NCBI GenBank assembly: GCA_002812745.2
Contig: NCSJ02000376.1
Coordinates: forward strand, 1-39,225
DNA length: 39,225 bases
Source: Scytalidium lignicola
Lineage: Eukaryota > Ascomycota > Leotiomycetes
Reading direction: 5' to 3'
Shown here: piece after piece, positions 33,044 through 39,225 of the stretch
Layout of the letters: every line of letters starts with the position of its first letter
Numbering within the stretch: position 1 is the first letter of the stretch
Notes under the pieces: generated by a model
What the model saw: only the letters and a program-made list of their open reading frames with translations
What the model was told of the DNA's origin: nothing
Database searches by the model: none
Translations under genes and position numbers: made by a program

Positions 33044-33814
33044 ATGTCTCCTCCACCAAAATCCCAGAAGAAAAAGGTCCACTATGAGTCCGACACCAAA
33101 GGACACCGGTCTCACAGCAGCAGAGACTCTGGTATTGGCAGCAGCAGCAGTGCCAGCAGAAGCGATCGTGCATCTTCGGGCACATCTGCAGGCGACACCT
33201 TCACCTACCAAGAGATTAAAGACCAACGATTTAACATCAGGTCTCTGCAAGAAGCTCTGGATGCAGCCAACGACAAGATTGCCCAGCAGCAAGCTCTCAT
33301 TGACTCGCTGAATGCCGATCTGGCAGAAAGCAACAAGGAGCGCAGAAGCTTGAAGAAACACAACAGCAATCTGACTGATCAACTCGAGAAGCTCCAGATA
33401 GCAAGCGACAAGCAACGAAGAAACTCAACTTCCTATCCAACGAGCCCACGGACACGCTACACAGCAGACTCGTCTTCTACTTCAGGGGCGACCCAAGAAA
33501 GCCATGCGATTTCCGAGCATTCATCGCAGCGGTGGTCCACCGCCGCCCAGCTATCTTCTCGTTCAAGAGATGACTCTTATAGACGTCCAAGCTCCATCCA
33601 GATCTCTCCCAGCAGGCGAGAGGTTCCGGCGCCCTTATATTCTTCCCCACCACCGGCCGCACCCCAGCCCCCGCCAAACCCCGCGTCACCAATGTATCCA
33701 CCTGGTTACGCGGGTGTAACATATTCCACCAGGACTCAACCGGTCTATTCTGCTCCGATAACGCGTGCAGATATATACCCCAATGATGGTCTCTACCATC
33801 AACGTCCGTTGTGA
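33044..33814 (+). CDS. Ser-rich coiled-coil protein with Pro-rich tail
   Basis: 256 residues in one exon. The ATG at 33044 (MSPPPKSQKKKVHYESD) is preferred over an in-frame ATG at 32951, because the upstream 31 codons are Pro/Leu-rich leader-like sequence. Order of parts: a basic N-terminus, a Ser-rich segment containing RDSGIGSSSS, a coiled coil of about 70 residues (QEALDAANDKIAQQQALIDS, NKERRSLKKHNSNLTDQLEK), a Ser/Thr-rich linker with several SP sites, and a Pro/Tyr-rich low-complexity tail (PPPAAPQPPPNPASPMYPPG). No catalytic domain. The layout suggests a phospho-regulated scaffold. Function not recognised. Confidence 0.7.
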   Translation: MSPPPKSQKKKVHYESDTKGHRSHSSRDSGIGSSSSASRSDRASSGTSAGDTFTYQEIKDQRFNIRSLQEALDAANDKIAQQQALIDSLNADLAESNKERRSLKKHNSNLTDQLEKLQIASDKQRRNSTSYPTSPRTRYTADSSSTSGATQESHAISEHSSQRWSTAAQLSSRSRDDSYRRPSSIQISPSRREVPAPLYSSPPPAAPQPPPNPASPMYPPGYAGVTYSTRTQPVYSAPITRADIYPNDGLYHQRPL

Positions 33815-34063
33815 AGGAGCGTGTTACGTTCTATGCGGAGGTCGATATGTTGTGCTCCGATAAGGAACAGGCAGCCGAACCCCCCCGCTATCCATTGACT
33901 CATCATCCAAGTAACCTGCAAGTTTCTTGGCTTCAGAATTTGAGAAGCTGTTTGAAGAATTCCAACGACTTCCTCACATAAAAAACAAGGCATTGCTTAA
34001 TTGCATCTGTCCTTTATGTCAGAGTCTGGCGGTTGAGAATCTTTAACATCATCTCCCTCCACA

Positions 34064-34884
34064 ATGCCTAAATTCTTCGAGTCAATCTCAGACGACCTGG
34101 CTGCCTGGGCCATGAAACAGCCCGTCTTCTTCACGGCATCGGCACCATTAACAGGTCGTCATGTCAACATTTCTCCAAAGGGCCTGCCCTCGTCAACTTT
34201 TACGATCCTGTCACCCAGTACGGCAGCCTATATCGATGCCACGGGCTCAGGCTCAGAAACAATTGCTCACGTCTACGAGAATGGCCGCGTGACCATCATG
34301 TTCTGCAGTTTTGGTACTACGCCAAGGATCATGAGATTCTTCTGTACGGCGAGGGTTGTTGAGTGGGATCAGCCGGAGTTCGAGAGCCTGTTGGCCAAGA
34401 TGGGCAAGAAGCGGATTGATGGAGCGAGGGCCATCATTTTTCTGGACGTGTTCAAGGTATGTTATCCCCGCTCCCCGCCCCACACTTCTCCACTAGAATG
34501 CTCAGTGAACTGAACTTTTCAACTCAGGTTCAAACTTCATGTGGTTATGGCGTACCGCGTTTATCTCGTAACTCAGCCGAGAAAGATATCGAGAAGGCTC
34601 CTGAGCTGGCCTTTGAGGATCGAGAAACGATGGGGCATTGGGCAGCTAATAAGGTAGAGAAGAATGAACTAACCTCTTATCGCATGACTTGGAATGCTAA
34701 GAGTCTTGATGGACTGCATGGATTAAAGAGTGCGAGGAGGGATCTTGGTCAATGGATATGGCTTGAAGATCAAAACGCGCATTTGAAATCCTTGCTGATT
34801 CAAAAAGAAGCGCTTGCCTTGGGTTGTTTTATTGGCGTTGTCCTGGTTCTAATTGCTCAAGCGATACTGAGATACCTTAGTTGA
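34064..34884 (+). CDS. Pyridoxamine 5'-phosphate oxidase-like FMN-binding protein, membrane-anchored
   Basis: Two exons, 34064-34456 and 34528-34884, with a 71-nt intron (GTATGT...CTCAG, phase 0), giving 249 residues. The start MPKFFESISDDLAAWAMKQP, the block HVNISPKGLPSSTFTIL and TGSGSETIAHVYENGRVTIM are the conserved core of the fungal split-barrel flavin-binding family annotated as pyridoxamine phosphate oxidase-like. The cysteine-containing segment VQTSCGYGVP follows the intron as in relatives. The C-terminus has one strong hydrophobic helix (ALGCFIGVVLVLIAQAIL), predicting a tail anchor. Its real substrate is unknown in this family. No lesion was seen. Confidence 0.85.
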
Positions 34885-35420
34885 ATGTATATTTTTCTTC
34901 TTAAATGGTGCTCATTGATCGCGCATTCTGTACGCTCTGTTATGCTTTTTTCCTGGTCTATGAGTCATATAGAAGTTTGTTTGTCATGGCTCTTACTCAA
35001 GAAACGCCATCCGTTTCATGAAGCTAGATCTGCAGCTCTAATACAAATGCCTGTTCTCATGGATTTTGCTACCATTTGCGCTGCATTCCATTTTTATCAT
35101 CATTTGGTATCCCTTATTCCGTAATGCAGTTTGTTGAGACCCTTCGCTCTTAGAAACCCAAGCATCGTCCAGTGATACCATAACTCGTAAGAAAGAAACA
35201 ACCTTTCCCAAAATCAGGAGGTCCAACTATGGACTCAGGGTATGACGTATTAATGTACAGAAAAGCTAAGGAGTTCAACATCAAAATAAAAAAAGACCTC
35301 CTTCGTAATATCAGATTGTACATGGTAATTCCACAAACACCGTAACATGCAACCATCAAGACCATTCGTGATAACCTAGATAGTTGGATCATGAGTTCAA
35401 ATGAACGCAATCCCGACCAT
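34885..35420. other. Intergenic between convergent genes
   Basis: Holds the 3' ends of the FMN-binding protein gene (+) and the phosphatase gene (-). No independent gene is supported. Confidence 0.6.
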
Positions 35421-37011
35421 TCAAAGGAAATAATCGCCTGCACCTCTGCGACCAGCAGGGACAGCACGCTGCTCTTCGGGCACAGCTTGGAATATATTGA
35501 ACTTTGGATTCAGGTCTTCGCCAACATTCATGATTGACGCAACGTTACCGCAACGATAGCAGTAGTTTGGTGCAGACCAAACCGTCACAACAGATTTCTG
35601 TGAGAAGTGATACTATCAAAAGGTTAGGGATCTCACACAACAATATGTGTCAGGCGTTACGTACCTTATAGCCCTCATTAACCAGTTGATGAGCACGTGC
35701 AATGAGTTTGAGACCATTGACATGATTAAACTCGCTCGCGACTTTGTCTCCAAAGAGCCAGCCTGCACCACGAGGGGATACTGCCCAAGTATCCACATCC
35801 TCGGGGTCACTCCATACCAAATCACAGAAAGCACCCTCGTGAGGAATTTCTTGAGCTCGAGCAACAACACGGATCTGGTCGACTGTTCGAATTTCGGGAC
35901 TTAACCCACCATGAACACACAGAACTTCGCCATCAACAATCGCCGCGAGAACAAGGAAATCAAAAACCTGGCAACATGACTTCCAGACTGAAGCATTACC
36001 GTACTTCTGTTGACATTCTTCATAGAATCCGTACACCTGAGTAATTTGACGAGATTCATGGTTTCCCCGTACAAGGGTAACCTTGTCAGGATACCTGTGA
36101 CCTGTTCAGTTAACGTTCTCAAAAACAGCAAACCCTTGGGAAACTCACATAGCCTTCAAGCACATAAGTAACGTAAAGGTTTCTAGACTGAAATAACCTC
36201 GATCTACGAAGTCACCAAGGAAAATGAAGTTCTGGTCTCCACCACCGCTGACTTGATTGACTCCGATTCCAGAGTCACCACTGGAACTAGCCCCGCGACT
36301 GCTTCCACCCGTCGTCCTTGGCCGTCCTCTAGGTTCTTCGTCATCCTCGTCTGTAGCACTCTCAATACCACTATCTCCACTGCTTCGAATCTTCCTCCTT
36401 AATTTAGGATCTGTGATCTCAGTAGGTGGCTCAATATCGTCAGAGCTAATGACCGTAGTCTTAGTGGCTGGTGCTTGAACATCCGTCTCTCCTGGCATAC
36501 CCCCAGCAACGCGGAAGAGTTCCAGTAAATCGTAAAATTGGCCATGGATATCCCCACAGATCGTAACTGGAGTGCGAACAGGTTGAATATTTGACTCTTG
36601 AAATTGGTAAGCGCGGGCGACTCGTAAGCTTCCATATTACAACTTACCTTCCATCAAGCACTCCTTGACCATCTCGCACAACTGCTTCATAACTGGCTCA
36701 GGTAAATAGTGACATTGTTTTGCCTCGGAAAGCCATTCGTCCAGACCAGCATTTGAAGTCAACTTGGCGGGACCTGGCTTGGGGACATTAGGATTGGGTG
36801 CCATTATCGGGATAGGAGGGAGAGGACGTGGAATGTAAGAGTTGGGATGGAATATGAAGTTGAATAGTTGTTCTTCGGGACCTCGATCTTCTTTTTGCTG
36901 AGCTTCAGATTCGTATATTATTGTATCTTCACCGTCGGAAGAATCGTCTGAGTCGCTTTCCCAATCGCTTTCATTATCAACACACTCCTCCTTTGAGGTT
37001 GCGTCCGCCAT
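35421..37011 (-). CDS. sit4: Serine/threonine protein phosphatase, SIT4/PP6 catalytic subunit
   Basis: Four exons: 37011-36648, 36596-36149, 36094-35665, 35612-35421. The introns are 51, 54 and 52 nt and all phases agree, giving 477 residues. The metal- and substrate-binding motifs are present: GDIHGQF (about 136), [14 protein letters not shown] (about 249), [45 protein letters not shown], and the C-terminal DYFL methylation tail. [13 protein letters not shown] and MEESNIQPV fit SIT4/PP6 better than PP2A, PP4 or PPG1. Two extras compared with yeast SIT4 (about 311 residues): an acidic N-terminal extension of about 85 residues, and an insert of about 85 residues (158-243) between MPG and FIFLGDF, rich in Ser, Asp and Arg. 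It probably acts with SAP-type subunits in growth and cell-cycle control. Divergent from UPF3. Confidence 0.92.
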
Positions 37012-37317
37012 ACTTAGCGCGCTCGCTTATGACAGTAGCCGTACAGGGCAGTCTTATCGTTATCGATGGGTCAACCGAAGATCAGCCGCGCGGGACTGCG
37101 ATGATGAATCTGTCTTCGTAAAAGCTTCGGTGTAACAACGTCAACGTGAATTGGATCCTAGCGCTTATGATTCACGATGGTGTTGCAGTTGAGTTTAAGA
37201 TCCTAAAGCTGAAGAAATATATATCCACTGTTAGCTTCGTGAATTTCTGACACGACCACTGCACATCCAAAGTAGTGCCGCAAAAGAGGAAACTTCACCC
37301 CACAGTCTTATTCCTCA
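37012..37317. promoter_or_regulatory. Divergent promoter region, SIT4 and UPF3
   Basis: 306 bp separates the two divergent start codons. AAATATATATCC near 37217 is a possible TATA element for the rightward gene. No other motif is called. Confidence 0.5.
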
Positions 37318-39225
37318 ATGACATTGAGAAAGCAAACAATAACAATGGCCCCCATCACCCCTCAAGCGGTTTCGCGACCTCAGACAAATGGGATCATCCC
37401 CATAGTAGCTGCTCAAACGTCAAATAATGCATCTAAACCATCAACCAAACAGTCCGCGCCGAAGTTGAAGGTTCTCGTCAGAAGATTAGCTCCAGCGCTT
37501 ACAGAAGAGGAGTTTACCACTATTCTTGGAGAAGAATGGAAGCTAGGACAAGGAAAAGTTGACTGGTTCCTCTACAAACTAGGGAAGGACTCAAAGGAGT
37601 AAGAATACGTTTGACAAACTAGAGCTCTATGCTAACATATCTTTCCTAGTCCGTCAAAACCATCCCGACCATCTAGAGCATATCTCCATCTGACATCTCC
37701 TGACTACCTATTGCCATTATCTGAAGTCGTACGAAATGCAAACTTTGAAGACGCTCAAGGCACTTTCACAAGTCCGTCCCTTGTCGGCCCACCGTCTGTT
37801 GAATACGCACCAAATGGAAGAGTACCTGGTGGGAGACGCCGAACAGATGCGCGTGCTGGAACGATAGATCAGGATCCTGAATTCATGGCCTTCTTAGAAG
37901 AGCTAGCTAACCCAGTCACCACGAAAGATATTGCCGGAGATTCTGGTGGAGAAGGGTCTGCCGCAAAGCCGGAGAAAGTCAAAATCACACCGCTTGTCCA
38001 GTATCTGAAGGATAAGAAGGCAAATAAGTCTAAAGAGGCTGCGCTTAAGGCAGCAAAGAAGCAAGAATCTCAAGCCGCAAAGGGCAAGGCCGCAAAAGAA
38101 GGTGCTACTACTGCTGCGGACTCCAAGAAGAAAGGGAAAGAGTTTAAGGGAGAAAAATCAACAGAAAAGCCTGCTAAGGAAACCGTCAGAATTCTCAATA
38201 GAAGCACATCCGCAAAGTCAACTTCAGGAGCTGCCCCTGCTGCTTCTACAGCTGCATCTGCATCAGAAACCCCCAAATCTCCGGCAGCTCCTCCCGCACG
38301 CCAAAAGAGCGCGGCCATCGCAGCTGCAGCTCGAATACTACAGCGCGACCTGGGTATCAATCCAGGAGCTGCACACCGACAGGCTAGAAGAGAAGCTGCG
38401 AATGCAGAGAAGTTGGCAGCAGAGAAGGCCGCCGCAGAATCCAAGGACAAGGATACATCCACATCAACAACAGCTCAAACAGCAGCATCACAACCAGCCG
38501 CCATTCCAACAGCCCCAAAAGCCAATATAAACCAACCTGGAGGCAGGAGATCAAGGGGCAAAGGATCCATGGCCGTGAATGCCGAAACAGCCAATACAGC
38601 AACAGCTGGAACCGGAAAAGACGCATCTACCTCATCCCAAGCAGCAGCAGCGACACCCGCCTCTCCAAAAGTCCTCCTCAAGAAACCCGAGCCCTCACAA
38701 CCCTCTCAGCAACCCACAACCCCAAACNTCCAAACCCGCAAAATCCACCGCCCCCCAACCCCGCAAGCCCGCAACCCCAGGCGTACCAATCACAGGCGCA
38801 ACGCAAGCCTTCATCAAGCACGCCAACCCCTCCCAAGGCGTAACCGAATCCTTGCTCAAAGAAGCAATGGAGAAATTCGGCGCGGTATCGCACGTGGAGA
38901 TCGATAAGCGGAAGGGCTTCGCGTACGTTGATTTCGTGGAGCATGAGGGGTTGAAGAGAGCTATGGCTGCTAATCCCGTGTCGGTTGCACAGGGGACGGT
39001 GCAGGTTTTGCAGAGAAAGGGGACTGTAGGTTCTACCTCTTCTTCTTCTGCTGCTGCTACTACTGCTGCTACTGGTGGTGGTGGTGGTAGTAATTCTGGA
39101 GCTGGGGCTGGGAATTCAGGAAGTGCGGGGGGGAAGAAAGGTGCTGAGAGACAGTCGCATGCGCAGAGCTCAGGAGGTAGGGGGGGNTAGAGGTGGTGGT
39201 ATGGGCAGACGTGGTGGAAGGGGAG
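37318..39225 (+). CDS. UPF3: UPF3, nonsense-mediated mRNA decay factor (3' end outside window)
   Basis: Exon 1 is 37318-37598 and exon 2 starts at 37650 (51-nt intron, GTAAGA...CCTAG, phase 2). The N-terminal Smg4/UPF3 domain reads LKVLVRRLAPALTEEEF, WKLGQGKVDWF and, across the intron, AYLHLTSPDYLL. A long Ala/Lys/Ser-rich linker follows. The C-terminal part has an RRM-like core (TGATQAFIKHAN, KGFAYVDFVE), then a Gly/Ser tract and an RGG-type tail. An N at 38728 and another at 39187 each shift the frame. Ignoring both restores one frame to the window edge, about 618 residues. The start may instead be the ATG at 37345 (MAPITPQAV). UPF3 links exon-junction or terminating-ribosome signals to UPF2 and UPF1 in mRNA decay. 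Confidence 0.85.

Overview
The window reads as nuclear DNA of a filamentous ascomycete. Genes are split by short GT-AG introns, mostly 47-75 nt. The gene content includes a Zn2Cys6 regulator, an NmrA-like reductase, HET, ankyrin and NACHT proteins, a SIT4-type phosphatase and UPF3. One long AT-rich block looks like a Ty1/copia element decayed by repeat-induced point mutation (RIP). A leotiomycete (Helotiales) is my best guess from the style of the genes, but it is not proven. Single N characters, mostly in or beside short homopolymer runs, break two or three otherwise good reading frames and look like consensus errors.

Layout. 1-637: a decayed solo LTR-like repeat, then promoter DNA. 638-3090: a Zn2Cys6 regulator and an NmrA-like NAD(P)-binding protein on the same strand. 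4224-7537 (-): a HET domain followed by about twelve ankyrin repeats, with a damaged middle segment and a decayed 3' tail. 8719-10581 (+): a PD-(D/E)XK nuclease-like protein. 10582-12338: no gene, but a perfect 17-bp inverted repeat. 12339-13490 (-): a stand-alone gene resembling the protease region of copia Gag-Pol, without the catalytic triplet. 13999-14945 (-): remains of a flavin-containing monooxygenase. 15500-16450 (-): a GNAT acetyltransferase in three exons. 16959-21204 (-): a large NACHT NTPase with a C-terminal C2H2 and Gln-rich region, divergent from a SNF2/RAD16-like helicase gene (21594-25334, +) that carries two in-frame TAG codons and a frameshift. 25539-28735: copia LTR and pol remnant, very AT-rich and full of Ns. 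28736-30915: no supportable gene. 30916-34884 (+): two coiled-coil proteins and a pyridoxamine-oxidase-like FMN-binding protein. 35421-37011 (-) and 37318-39225 (+): SIT4/PP6 phosphatase and UPF3, sharing a 306-bp divergent promoter region.

How the parts relate. The right end (33-39 kb) is conserved housekeeping sequence: phosphatase signalling and nonsense-mediated mRNA decay. The left two thirds is an accessory region of HET, NACHT and ankyrin genes of the kind linked to fungal non-self recognition, mixed with retroelement traces and decaying genes. All splice models were built by hand from GT/AG signals, phase agreement and family resemblance; no search was run.
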